Shown piece after piece: positions 7,763-17,235 of a stretch of 21,048 nt of DNA. Positions within the stretch are counted from its first letter, which is position 1; each line of letters opens with the position of its first letter. Below the pieces are notes generated by a model. That model made no database searches. It saw nothing but the letters and a program-made list of their open reading frames with translations, and was not told where the DNA came from. Both the position numbers and the translations under genes were made by a program. This DNA comes from a virus. Location of the stretch: positions 1 to 21,048 of the IMG/VR virus record IMGVR_UViG_3300034198_009850, one strand, 5' to 3'.

Positions 7763-9547
7763 ATGGCGTCAGTAAGAATAACAGAACTTCCAATTTTAAA
7801 TGCATTATCGGCAAATAATGCCAATACTGTATTTGTTGCCGTTGATAAAACTACCAATACTACATCACAGTTTTCAACAACTACTCTCGCTGGTGGATTA
7901 TTTGCAAACAACATTTTGAATGTTGGCACAAGCACACCATCAACATTCCCTGGAATACTTGGCCAGTTTATTGGTAATACTGCACCATATAGTCAAGTTA
8001 ATTTTCAAAATGCAAATTCAGCAGGTTCGATGGACATTGTTCTTACTGCGGATACAGGTGACAACTCAAACAACTTTGTAGATTTAGGTATTAACAACTC
8101 AAACTTTACAGACCCAACCTATTCATCAATGAAACAGAAAGATGGTTATCTTTTTGTTAATGGTTCCTCTGCAAGTGATTATGTTGGTAACTTAGTTATC
8201 GGCACCACAGCGGCTCACACAAATGTTATCTTTGCTGTTGGTGGAACAACTGCTTTGGATATTGTTGGTAAAATTTCTAGTTCTGGTTTAGCACTTAATA
8301 GTGGACGCACATTAACTTTCGGTGACGGCTCAGTTCAATCTACTGCCGGAATTGAAAATACAGCAGTTGTCCATTTAAATGCTTTGACATTATCAGGTAA
8401 CTTGATTGCCAATTCAGTAGGTCAAGGTATTTTTGTTGATACATTCACATCAAACAATGCCACATTTAGTAAAAATGCTCAAGTTTTAGGTTCTTTAATT
8501 GTTAATGGAACAATTACTGCCAACACTCTATTGGGTAATGTATATTTTTCAAATGTAACCACAGTTACTACGCAAGCAAATTCAATTCAATGGTTCGCAC
8601 AAACATCATCTCCTGCACAAACTTCAGGTCAAGTATGGTATTCTTCAAATACTATTTCTTTGGTGCAAGATACTGATGTTGCTGGAGATAGGCCTTCAAT
8701 TTCTAAAGTATTGTTTGAAAGAGTTTACAACGGAACAGGTTCAGCAATTCCAAATAATTCATGGGTTCGTCTTGGTGGTGCCGTTACATCCAATTCTGTT
8801 CCATATATTCAATTAGCAGATGCAACTTCTGCGGCCAATTCTCAAATTGAGGGTTTCATTAAAGTTGGTATTGCAGCTGGCGGATATGGTTTCCTATACA
8901 CAAGAGGTATCGTGTCTGATTTAGATGCTTCTTCTTTTGGAAATAATGGACAATTATTGTTTTTATCAACAACACCAGGTCAAGCATCTAATGTGGCACC
9001 AACAGGTGCAAATTCCGTTGTTCAAGTTGCAAAAATTCTTTCTAATGGTTCTGCAAACGGTAAATTACAAGTTTCAGTTTCCAATCTACAAGCCTATGGT
9101 AAACCAAACGGAGCTATTTTATTTGCAAACAATAATTTAATTCAAGCAAGTAACACATTATTCATTAATGAATCTATTGGTCAATTAAATGTGTCTAGCA
9201 CATTATATGCTGCTAACGGAATTATTAATAGAACATCACAATATCCAAGCACCCAAACAGCAATTACTATTAGTATGACTTCTGATACATGGGTGAAGTG
9301 TAATGTAGGAGCATCACTCACAATTACCCCAACCGCATTTACTCCTGGTTCTGAAGTAGTTGTAATTGCAACTAATCCAAATTCGGGTGCCGGTGCAGCA
9401 AGAACAATTACTCATGGTGCTGCAGCTGTAAATTCATCGGTGGGTGCAACAAGTTTTACTTTGGGTGCCACTACAACCGCTTTTATTAAGTATTATTGTT
9501 TTGATGGTGATTTAGCAAATACTTACGTTCAAGTAACTTACAGTTAA
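7763..9547 (+). CDS. Fibre-like virion protein inserted between gp7-like and gp8
   Basis: This 594-residue protein has phage fibre composition: rich in Asn, Ser, Thr, Gly and Ala, with one Cys-containing region near the end. The N-terminus MASVRITELPILNAL resembles the start of many marine phage fibre or baseplate-appendage proteins. LTFGDGSVQSTAG near 184-196 is a recurring fibre motif (DGT/S-x-Q-(S/T)-TA). Residues about 320-440 (SAIPNNSWVRLGGA, then FLYTRGIVSDLD and NGQLLFLSTTPG) match a beta domain common in phage tail fibres. The last 90 residues form an Asn/Thr-rich beta domain ending in LANTYVQVTYS. Three bases separate it from the gp7-like gene, with GGGG at 7753-7756 upstream. I cannot tell whether it is a receptor-binding fibre or a wedge decoration. 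Confidence 0.75.
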   Translation: MASVRITELPILNALSANNANTVFVAVDKTTNTTSQFSTTTLAGGLFANNILNVGTSTPSTFPGILGQFIGNTAPYSQVNFQNANSAGSMDIVLTADTGDNSNNFVDLGINNSNFTDPTYSSMKQKDGYLFVNGSSASDYVGNLVIGTTAAHTNVIFAVGGTTALDIVGKISSSGLALNSGRTLTFGDGSVQSTAGIENTAVVHLNALTLSGNLIANSVGQGIFVDTFTSNNATFSKNAQVLGSLIVNGTITANTLLGNVYFSNVTTVTTQANSIQWFAQTSSPAQTSGQVWYSSNTISLVQDTDVAGDRPSISKVLFERVYNGTGSAIPNNSWVRLGGAVTSNSVPYIQLADATSAANSQIEGFIKVGIAAGGYGFLYTRGIVSDLDASSFGNNGQLLFLSTTPGQASNVAPTGANSVVQVAKILSNGSANGKLQVSVSNLQAYGKPNGAILFANNNLIQASNTLFINESIGQLNVSSTLYAANGIINRTSQYPSTQTAITISMTSDTWVKCNVGASLTITPTAFTPGSEVVVIATNPNSGAGAARTITHGAAAVNSSVGATSFTLGATTTAFIKYYCFDGDLANTYVQVTYS

Positions 9548-9560
9548 TAGAGAATAGAAT

Positions 9561-10967
9561 ATGGCAACAGCAAACTCATCCGCACAATTACTTCCAGCAG
9601 GTAGACTATATGAAGTATTACAATACTACTATGCTCCAGCAGGTGCAAGTGCGATTCAATCTAATATTAATAACTTGTATGGATTTCTTGGACGAGTTAC
9701 TCCATGGGATGATGACAATAATCCTCCTATTCCTACACAAGATGATTATTCAGTCAAACAATATTTCAAGGATATTATTGCAGCCAAGTTAATCACTTCT
9801 TCTGATGTTGGTGCAGTTATTCCTCGTAGAGATTGGGAATCTGGTATTGTTTATGATTATTATGATGATACAGTAAATATGCTTGAACAAAGTTCAGACG
9901 GACTTACTGTTAAAAATTTCTATGTTAGAAACAAATTTGACCAAATATTTAAATGCCTTTGGAATAACAATGGCGCCGAATCAATAAATGAACCCCAATT
10001 TTTACCAGGAACATTTGATAATACATTCTTAGTAAAGACTGCTGATGGATATAAATGGAAATTTATGTATTCATTGGATGCTGGTTTGAAACAAAAGTTT
10101 TTTGATACAAATTGGATGCCAGTACCAGTAGGAGTTAGTATTCCAAATCCAGTATCAACATATGCAGCTCAAGGTTCAATCGATGTAATCAATATTACGA
10201 CAGTAGGAGAAGGATATACTTCTGGTGGAGTTACAATTAATATTGTTGGTGATGGCCAAGGTGCAGAAGCTATTCCATTAGTTAATGCTGCTGGTTATTT
10301 GTATGATGTTTCTATGGCCAATACAGGTCAAGGTTATACATTTGCTCAAATTAGTATTGAACCTAAAGTTGGTTACGATGCACCCACAGTTGTAGCAGAA
10401 GCTTTTGCACCTATTTCTCCTATTGCTGGTCATGGTTATGATCCAATTAGTGAACTTGGTTGTAATCATGTGATGGTTGGTATTGAATTTATTGAAAGTG
10501 AAAATAGTAAATTATCAACAAACATGACCTATCATCAAATTGGTTTATTAATTGATCCTGTTTCTGTTCAATCAGTATCTCAAAATCCACCAACACTAGC
10601 AAACACTTCTTTCTATGATGCAACTACCCATTTATTTGTTTCGCCTGGAACCGGTGAATTTACATCAGGTCAAGTAATCTATCAAGGCGCAAGTCAAACA
10701 AATTTCTCATTTATTGGAAGAATTGCTAGTTTCGACCCAGCATCCAATGTGGTGAAGGTCATAAATACAATTGGTACACCGACAAAAAATCAAGCTTTAA
10801 TTCAAGACCCTAATGGTCCTGTTGCAGGCGCTATTAGAACTATTTTAGATGTCCAAGACCCCGACTTCATAACCTTCTCTGGATATATGACATACATAGA
10901 GAATAGAACAGGTGTTGTTAGGAGTGCGGACGGCACCGAACAATTCCGTATTGTCCTAAGATTTTAA
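9561..10967 (+). CDS. 8: Baseplate wedge subunit gp8 (enlarged)
   Basis: The match to T4 gp8 (334 residues) is clear at separated blocks. FLGRVTPWDDD (42-52) corresponds to T4 FGRSEPWSSN; AVIPRRDWE (85-93) to AVIPRRDWG; DGYKWKFMYSL (162-172) to DGYVWEYLFEI; YHQIGLLIDPV (324-334) to FRQISIITNPL; and the C-terminal GYMTYIENR and QFRIVLRF to T4 GEMIYMENR and EINILFTF. In T4, gp8 dimers bind gp7 and gp10 in each wedge. The extra length, 468 residues in total, comes from a Gly/Tyr-rich beta module at 206-282 and a second insertion around 345-425 containing GEFTSGQVIYQGASQ. The 13-base upstream gap has only a weak AGAGA ribosome binding site. Confidence 0.93.
   Translation: MATANSSAQLLPAGRLYEVLQYYYAPAGASAIQSNINNLYGFLGRVTPWDDDNNPPIPTQDDYSVKQYFKDIIAAKLITSSDVGAVIPRRDWESGIVYDYYDDTVNMLEQSSDGLTVKNFYVRNKFDQIFKCLWNNNGAESINEPQFLPGTFDNTFLVKTADGYKWKFMYSLDAGLKQKFFDTNWMPVPVGVSIPNPVSTYAAQGSIDVINITTVGEGYTSGGVTINIVGDGQGAEAIPLVNAAGYLYDVSMANTGQGYTFAQISIEPKVGYDAPTVVAEAFAPISPIAGHGYDPISELGCNHVMVGIEFIESENSKLSTNMTYHQIGLLIDPVSVQSVSQNPPTLANTSFYDATTHLFVSPGTGEFTSGQVIYQGASQTNFSFIGRIASFDPASNVVKVINTIGTPTKNQALIQDPNGPVAGAIRTILDVQDPDFITFSGYMTYIENRTGVVRSADGTEQFRIVLRF
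10176..10406 (+). other. Gly/Tyr-rich beta module inserted in gp8
   Basis: gp8 residues 206-282 contain two units (VGEGYTSGGVTINIVGDGQG and NTGQGYTFAQISIEPKVGYD) between blocks that are conserved with T4 gp8. T4 gp8 has no counterpart, so this is an insertion relative to the T4 protein. Confidence 0.75.
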
Positions 10968-10979
10968 TGGAAAGAAAAA

Positions 10980-13900
10980 ATGACAATCAATTTTAATGTA
11001 GACCCATACTATGATGACTTCGATGCTGGAAAGAACTACCATCGTATTCTTTTCAAACCAGGTTATGCGGTTCAAGCTCGTGAATTAACACAGTCACAAA
11101 CCATTCTTCAAAACCAAATCACAAGTTTTGCTGATGCCATTTTTGCACAGAATACTCCTATTTCTGGTGGTAAAGTTACTGTCAATCAAAATGTCTACTA
11201 CTTAAAATTAAATACACTCGATGATTCTGGTGCAACTGTTGTTGCTTCACATTTTGCCAATGGTGTTATTCATAATGCTTCTGGTAGTGTTGTTGCAAAA
11301 GTTGTTGCAGCCGTAGAATCAACCACAACTGCTGGCGGCGGTGCTGGTGATACTCCTACATTGATTGTTTCTTACATTTCAGGTAATCAATTTGTTAGTG
11401 CAGAAAAATTATATTTGACAGGTTCAAATTATACTGCTACATTGATTACTTCTGCTGTTGGTAATATTGCAACAGGTTTAAGTTCTGTTGCTTCTATTGC
11501 CAAAGGTATTTTCTATGTTCAAGGTAACTTTGTTGTTGCAAATGAACAAACAATCGTTCTTTCCAAATACAATCAAAATCCATCCGTTCGAGTTGGTTTA
11601 AATGCCACAGAAACGGTAGTCGATTCAACTTCAGATTCTACATTGTTAGACCCAGCATTTAATGCTACAAACTATCAAGCACCTGGCGCAGACCGTTATC
11701 AAATTAATTTAACTCTTGAAACTAGAGCTCTTACTTTTGGTGATGACAGCAACTTTATTGAATTGGTTCGTTTAGATGCCGGTTCTATTGTTAAACAAGT
11801 TGATGGCACAGTATATTCTGTTATTGATGATTACTTTGCAAAACGCACCAATGATACCAATGGTGACTTTGTAGTTAATGATTATACATTAACACCTAAA
11901 GCAAACACAGTCAATCAGGACCAATATGATATTGGTATCTCTAAAGGTATTGCATATGTTCGTGGTTATCGTTTAGAAAATCAAAGCGATGTTAAATTAA
12001 CCAACGACCGTGCAAGAACATCTGTAACAGTATCCAATCACGGAACATTTCTTGACTATGGTAACTATTTTTATGTCAATTCTGCAAACGGTGTCTTTGA
12101 TGTTACAACACAACCACAAGTAGATTTCCATACAGTAAGCAAAGATAATATTGTATTAACAAATGCTAATTCATACAATTCTACAAAAGCTGCAACAGGT
12201 TATATTCGTAACTTAATTTATTCAAGCACATCTAATACTGCAAATGGTTTGGCATATGTTTACAAAGCATATGTTTATAATATTCAAAATCAAACATTGT
12301 CTGGAACTGCAAGAACAACATCTGCAAATAATACCTATATTGCTTTGCCAACTACATCCAATCAATTCTCAAATACTACAAATGCTTACTATCATGTAAC
12401 AATCAGTATTGATTCTGGTACTTCTGCTGGCGATTTTAGAAACATTGTTAATTACGATGCTGGCGCCAAGATTGCTTATGTCGATAGACCATTTACAGTT
12501 CCACCAGATTCAACGTCTGCATTTACTTTACGATTTGACACAACAGACTTTGAAACAATTATCAAAGCAACTTCTGGTACACCTTATACTATTACTGCAA
12601 ACACCACTATTGATAATTTAAACAAAGTAAATAGTGTTGCTAACAATGATACACAATTACAAAATCCAAATGCACCAGAATTAGTGTTCCCTGTTGGTAA
12701 TCCATTTGTAAGTTCTGTTGCAGATACTTCTTATACTACAACACAAGTATTCAGAAACGTTTCTTTCTCTGGTGTTGGTACTATTTCAGCGACCTTAACT
12801 TTTGGTTCCGCACCTTCAAGCACATTACAATTTTTAGGTAATGGTTCTTTAAGTCAAGATGCGATTGCACAAAACTTTTTAATTATTGTTACTGACCCAC
12901 AATCTAGTGGATTAAAAGCTGGTCAAGTTATTCCTTGGGGTATCAATGGTAGAACTTGTACCATCACTGGTGGTGCTACAGCTGCGTTTTCAGCAACTGA
13001 TGTAACTGCATTTACCGCAACAGTTATTGCTAAGATATATGTAAATGCTGGTAATGATACTTCTTATGTTTTGAAATCCAAAAATTTGGTTACTGCAAAT
13101 ACTTCAGGTGTAAATTATTCAGGCACAGTTGTTAATACAAATACAAAAGTTGATTTAACAAATGGTCAAGTATATGTTCAATATGCTGGTTTAGTTGCAC
13201 CAGGTCAACCACAGAAATTATACATTACTGATGCAAAACGTATTGTAAAAATTATTGACACCAAATCTTCTGGTACAGTTCCAACAACTGCAATGTTGAC
13301 CAACACAACATATGATGTTACAAGTAACTTTACTTTTGATAATGGTCAAAGAGATTCATATTATGACCATGCCGCTATTACTTTAAATGTTGGTGCACCA
13401 GCAATTCAAGGTAATTTGTTGGTTCTTTTAGATTACTATTCAACAACAGGTGGTGATGGTTATTATTCTGTAATGTCTTATTTGGCACCAGCATCTTCTG
13501 CACCAGAATCATATGCATCTATTCCAAGTTATACAAGTAGTTCTGGAACGTTCTATCAATTAAGAGATTGTTTAGATTTCAGACCTTCATTATTAAATGC
13601 ACAAGCAAACTTTACAATCAGAACATCAAGTTCAGGTTCTAATGCTGCTGGTGCTTATATTGCCGATGATTTAACAATATTTAATTCCGATTATGGATAT
13701 TACCTTGGTCGTTACGATAAACTTGTATTGAGCAAAGACAAATCATTCCAAATTATTCAAGGAACACCTTCAACAAATCCAATTCTACCAACAGAACCAG
13801 ATGGTTCATTGGTAATTGCAAATCTATATCACGATCCATATACAGCTTATATTCCAGGTGAATCAACTGGCGTATTACCAAATCTTTCTATGGAGAAAGT

Positions 13901-16900
13901 AAAACATAAGCGTTGGTTGATGAGTGATATTTCTAATTTAGAAAATCGTGTAAACAATGTGGAATACTATACTGCATTGAACTTGTTAGAACAAGGTGCA
14001 GCTGCACTTCAAGTACCAGATGGCAACGGATTAAACCGTTTCAAGAATGGTATTTTGGTTGATGACTTCTCAAGCTATGCTACTTCTGATACAAGTAATC
14101 CAAGTTACTATGCTTCTATTAATCGTAGAACAAAACAAATGACTGCGGCACAAGTGGTTAAAAACTTCCCACTACAACCACTTTCACTTGTTTACAATAT
14201 GGGTCAATTAGACCAAACAAGTTTGAATAACTTAGGTTATAATATTTCTAAAGCTGTTAATTCTAATTTCTTTACATTGAATTATACAACAGCAAATGTT
14301 GTAACTCAACAGATTGCATCACGCACAGTTAATTTAAACCCATTCTCAGTATCATTAAATTCTGGTACTATGAGTTTAAGTCCTCCAATGGACAATTGGG
14401 TTGATACACAAAAATCTCCAGACTTGTTGTTGGTTGATCCTAACTTGCAAGTATTCCAAGCAAGTAACAATGTAAACGTATTGTCTGTTGGTGATTGGAA
14501 AACAATTACTGGCACAACAACAACTTCATCAACAAATACTATTGGTCATGGAATTAATCCTTCACCATATGGTTTTGTTGGTTACTCGACACATACAACT
14601 TCAACATATTCTTTACAATCACAGACTACCATTTTAGGTAACTATGATAAGTTAGGTTCTAGTTATGTTGAAACTTCTGGTTATATTAAAGACATTTCTG
14701 TTCTGCCATATATCAGACAACAGTTCTTACAGTTCAACACATATGGTTTGGCAATCAATACCAATGTTCATGCCTATTTTGATGGCGTTAGTGTTGATAA
14801 GTATATTCGCAAATTAAGTGTATTAGAATTAACTGGTGTAACCGGTTCATTTACAGATGGTGACATTGTTGGTTACTATTCTGGTGGTACATTTACTCCT
14901 ATTGCAAAAGTAATTTCTTATTACAATTACACAAGTGATACAACTAAGTGGCGTCTATACATTGTTGGTATGGTTGGTGCAAACTTCAATACTGGCAACA
15001 CATTACAAAATGCACAGTTTAATAGTTCTGGTCAGTATCAATCTACTACTGCTTCAGGAACTATTCTTTCTTATACACACAACTCCGGTTCAATTGTAAA
15101 CGCAAATACAACTACGACTATTACATTGTCCAACAATGCGGCTAATACCGACATTTATAGTGGTCAAACAATGTATGTTATCAATGGTACCGGTGCAGGT
15201 CAATCTGCAAATATCTCATCATACAATCCAACAACTAAGTTGGCAACATTAAGTTCTGCAATCACCGCAGCTAATAATGATATCTACTCAATCGGTTCTT
15301 TAGTAACTAACGAAGCAGGTATGATTTCTGGTATGTTTGCATTACCTGGTTCTACATTCTATACAGGTCAAAGAACTTTCAGAATTGATAATAGTGTAAA
15401 CAACAATAAATCAAGTGCAACTACATTTGCAGAATCTACATTCTACGCAGCTGGTTTACAACAAACTAAACAAGGTGTAAACTATGCATCTTCTATTGAT
15501 GCCGCTAAGAATACATTTGTTGATACTCAAACACAAACAAATATTTCTTCTTATAGTTACACAACTCCATGGGATCCTGTTGCACAAACATTCATCATTG
15601 ATAAATCTAACTATCCAAATGGTTGCTTTGTTAGTGGCGTCAAATTGTTCTTTGCAACTAAAGCTTCTGAATATTCTCCTGTAACAATCTCTATTGTTGG
15701 CACAGTAAATGGTTACCCAAGTGGTGATACATTAGACCACTCTCAAGCTACTTTAACTGCTGAGAACATTAAAACAACAATTTCACCACAGTATTTGGAT
15801 CCAGATTCTTATACAGAATTTAAGTTTGATGCTCCTGTGTATTTGGAAGCTAACAAGTTATATGCTTTAATTGTTAAGTGCCCAAGTTCTAATGAATACA
15901 CAATTTATACTGCACAAAATGGTGATACTGCAATTGCATCTTCTACTAAAAATTTGCCAACTGATCCAGCACCAAGCACAGTAACTAAGATTAGTTCTGC
16001 ACCATATGTTGGTTCATTATTTGTGTCACAAAATTCACAAACATGGACTGCTGACCAAAATGAATCAATGATGTTTGTTATTGACCGTTGCGTATTCAAT
16101 ACTGCTTCTAATCCACAAATTCAATTTGTGGTACCTAAAAAATTGCCGTATCGTAAACTCACAGGTCAAGATGTTAATTACTATTTAAATGCTAATAATA
16201 TCTCTAGTTCTATTACTGCATTTGCAAATACTGATATTACAGCAGATGCATTTAATATTACAACGACAGATTTTATTCCTGGTTCAACTGCATTAAGTTA
16301 TACTTACACTTCTCAATTGGCTTCTGGTAGTATGGCACCTAATGCTGGTGTAACTCCAGGTAAATATGCTACCGCAACATATGATGACATTTATTTGAAC
16401 GATGGTTTGGGTAGTCGTAAGTTGGTAGCAAACTCTGATACATCATTCTCAGTATATGCACAGATGTCTACAAATGATGATGCAGTATCTCCAATGATTT
16501 CTGATGATGGTTTGAGTGTATATGCTATTGATTGGCAAATTAATAATTTAGGTTTGTCAAACAATGTAATTACTGTTGCAAATGGTGGTTCTAGTTACAA
16601 CGCAAATACAATTGCAGTAACAATTACTTCTGCAAACGGATTTGGTTCTGGTGCAACCGCTACTGCTAATGTGGTTGGTGGTGTAGTTAAAAATATTTAC
16701 ATTACAAATGCAGGTTCTGGTTACGCAACAACACCTACAATTACCGTATCAGATGGTTTAACTGGTAGTGGTGCCGTCATTACTGTTGCTGGTGAAACTT
16801 CAGCAATTGGTGGTAACGCACTCGCTAAATATTTGACCAAGAAAGTTGTATTAGACCAAGGTTTTGATTCTGGTGATTTGCGTGTATACTTTACTGCATA

Positions 16901-17234
16901 TCGTCCAGTCAATACAAACATCTATGTTTACTATAAGATACTTTCTAGAAACGATACACAGACATTTGATTCTGGTAATTGGCAGTTAATGACTTTAATT
17001 AACAATACAGATTCGTTGTATTCACCTACAAGAAATGATACTTATGAATTTGTGGCTGCACCTGGTGCAGGTAATGCCGCACAAAATTATGTTTCATATG
17101 TAAGTAATGTAACGAATCAAACTTACAATAATTTCAACCAATTTGCAATTAAGATTGTCTTGGCAACTTCAGATGGCACAGCCGTACCGTTCTTGACAGA
17201 CATGAGAGCAATTGCATTACCATCGGCGGTGTAA
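10980..17234 (+). CDS. Giant virion structural protein, DUF4815-type N-terminus
   Basis: This is the largest gene, 2084 residues. The N-terminus (NFNVDPYYDDFD, then HRILFKPGYAVQARELTQSQ, 5-41) is the signature of the DUF4815 family of phage structural proteins. Residues about 971-1065 (RWLMSDISNLENRVNNVEYY, then LNRFKNGILVDDFSS) and about 1530-1650 (PWDPVAQTFIID, GVKLFFATK, VNGYPSGDT, PVYLEANKLYALIV) match blocks conserved in large structural proteins of T4-like marine phages. Two GTGAGQ/GTSAGD-type units occur near 478-520 and 1403-1440. A Gly/Tyr-rich beta module lies at 1863-1945. GGAAAG upstream of the ATG fits a ribosome binding site. By position after gp8 it may stand in for T4 gp9/gp10 at the wedge periphery and anchor fibres; this is inference. 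Confidence 0.85.
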   Translation: MTINFNVDPYYDDFDAGKNYHRILFKPGYAVQARELTQSQTILQNQITSFADAIFAQNTPISGGKVTVNQNVYYLKLNTLDDSGATVVASHFANGVIHNASGSVVAKVVAAVESTTTAGGGAGDTPTLIVSYISGNQFVSAEKLYLTGSNYTATLITSAVGNIATGLSSVASIAKGIFYVQGNFVVANEQTIVLSKYNQNPSVRVGLNATETVVDSTSDSTLLDPAFNATNYQAPGADRYQINLTLETRALTFGDDSNFIELVRLDAGSIVKQVDGTVYSVIDDYFAKRTNDTNGDFVVNDYTLTPKANTVNQDQYDIGISKGIAYVRGYRLENQSDVKLTNDRARTSVTVSNHGTFLDYGNYFYVNSANGVFDVTTQPQVDFHTVSKDNIVLTNANSYNSTKAATGYIRNLIYSSTSNTANGLAYVYKAYVYNIQNQTLSGTARTTSANNTYIALPTTSNQFSNTTNAYYHVTISIDSGTSAGDFRNIVNYDAGAKIAYVDRPFTVPPDSTSAFTLRFDTTDFETIIKATSGTPYTITANTTIDNLNKVNSVANNDTQLQNPNAPELVFPVGNPFVSSVADTSYTTTQVFRNVSFSGVGTISATLTFGSAPSSTLQFLGNGSLSQDAIAQNFLIIVTDPQSSGLKAGQVIPWGINGRTCTITGGATAAFSATDVTAFTATVIAKIYVNAGNDTSYVLKSKNLVTANTSGVNYSGTVVNTNTKVDLTNGQVYVQYAGLVAPGQPQKLYITDAKRIVKIIDTKSSGTVPTTAMLTNTTYDVTSNFTFDNGQRDSYYDHAAITLNVGAPAIQGNLLVLLDYYSTTGGDGYYSVMSYLAPASSAPESYASIPSYTSSSGTFYQLRDCLDFRPSLLNAQANFTIRTSSSGSNAAGAYIADDLTIFNSDYGYYLGRYDKLVLSKDKSFQIIQGTPSTNPILPTEPDGSLVIANLYHDPYTAYIPGESTGVLPNLSMEKVKHKRWLMSDISNLENRVNNVEYYTALNLLEQGAAALQVPDGNGLNRFKNGILVDDFSSYATSDTSNPSYYASINRRTKQMTAAQVVKNFPLQPLSLVYNMGQLDQTSLNNLGYNISKAVNSNFFTLNYTTANVVTQQIASRTVNLNPFSVSLNSGTMSLSPPMDNWVDTQKSPDLLLVDPNLQVFQASNNVNVLSVGDWKTITGTTTTSSTNTIGHGINPSPYGFVGYSTHTTSTYSLQSQTTILGNYDKLGSSYVETSGYIKDISVLPYIRQQFLQFNTYGLAINTNVHAYFDGVSVDKYIRKLSVLELTGVTGSFTDGDIVGYYSGGTFTPIAKVISYYNYTSDTTKWRLYIVGMVGANFNTGNTLQNAQFNSSGQYQSTTASGTILSYTHNSGSIVNANTTTTITLSNNAANTDIYSGQTMYVINGTGAGQSANISSYNPTTKLATLSSAITAANNDIYSIGSLVTNEAGMISGMFALPGSTFYTGQRTFRIDNSVNNNKSSATTFAESTFYAAGLQQTKQGVNYASSIDAAKNTFVDTQTQTNISSYSYTTPWDPVAQTFIIDKSNYPNGCFVSGVKLFFATKASEYSPVTISIVGTVNGYPSGDTLDHSQATLTAENIKTTISPQYLDPDSYTEFKFDAPVYLEANKLYALIVKCPSSNEYTIYTAQNGDTAIASSTKNLPTDPAPSTVTKISSAPYVGSLFVSQNSQTWTADQNESMMFVIDRCVFNTASNPQIQFVVPKKLPYRKLTGQDVNYYLNANNISSSITAFANTDITADAFNITTTDFIPGSTALSYTYTSQLASGSMAPNAGVTPGKYATATYDDIYLNDGLGSRKLVANSDTSFSVYAQMSTNDDAVSPMISDDGLSVYAIDWQINNLGLSNNVITVANGGSSYNANTIAVTITSANGFGSGATATANVVGGVVKNIYITNAGSGYATTPTITVSDGLTGSGAVITVAGETSAIGGNALAKYLTKKVVLDQGFDSGDLRVYFTAYRPVNTNIYVYYKILSRNDTQTFDSGNWQLMTLINNTDSLYSPTRNDTYEFVAAPGAGNAAQNYVSYVSNVTNQTYNNFNQFAIKIVLATSDGTAVPFLTDMRAIALPSAV
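16566..16814 (+). other. Gly/Tyr-rich beta module near the C-terminus of the giant protein
   Basis: Residues 1863-1945 contain two units with the same spacing as in gp6: ITVANGGSSYNANTIAVTIT followed by GFGSGATATA, and IYITNAGSGYATTPTITVSD followed by GSGAVITVA. The match to the gp6 unit is the closest among the copies in this window. Confidence 0.75.
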
Positions 17235-17235
17235 T

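Noticed and set aside
10760-10768. Late-promoter-like CATAAATA inside gp8 and AATAAATA inside the small coiled-coil gene (about 17364-17371)
   Set aside because: Such octamers are expected by chance in AT-rich coding DNA, and neither sits at a gene boundary with a suitable leader.
10967-10996. Nine-codon frame starting at ATG 10967 (MERKNDNQF) between gp8 and the giant gene
   Set aside because: It is very short, overlaps both neighbours and its Shine-Dalgarno-like GGAAAG better serves the giant gene. A leader-peptide role cannot be supported.
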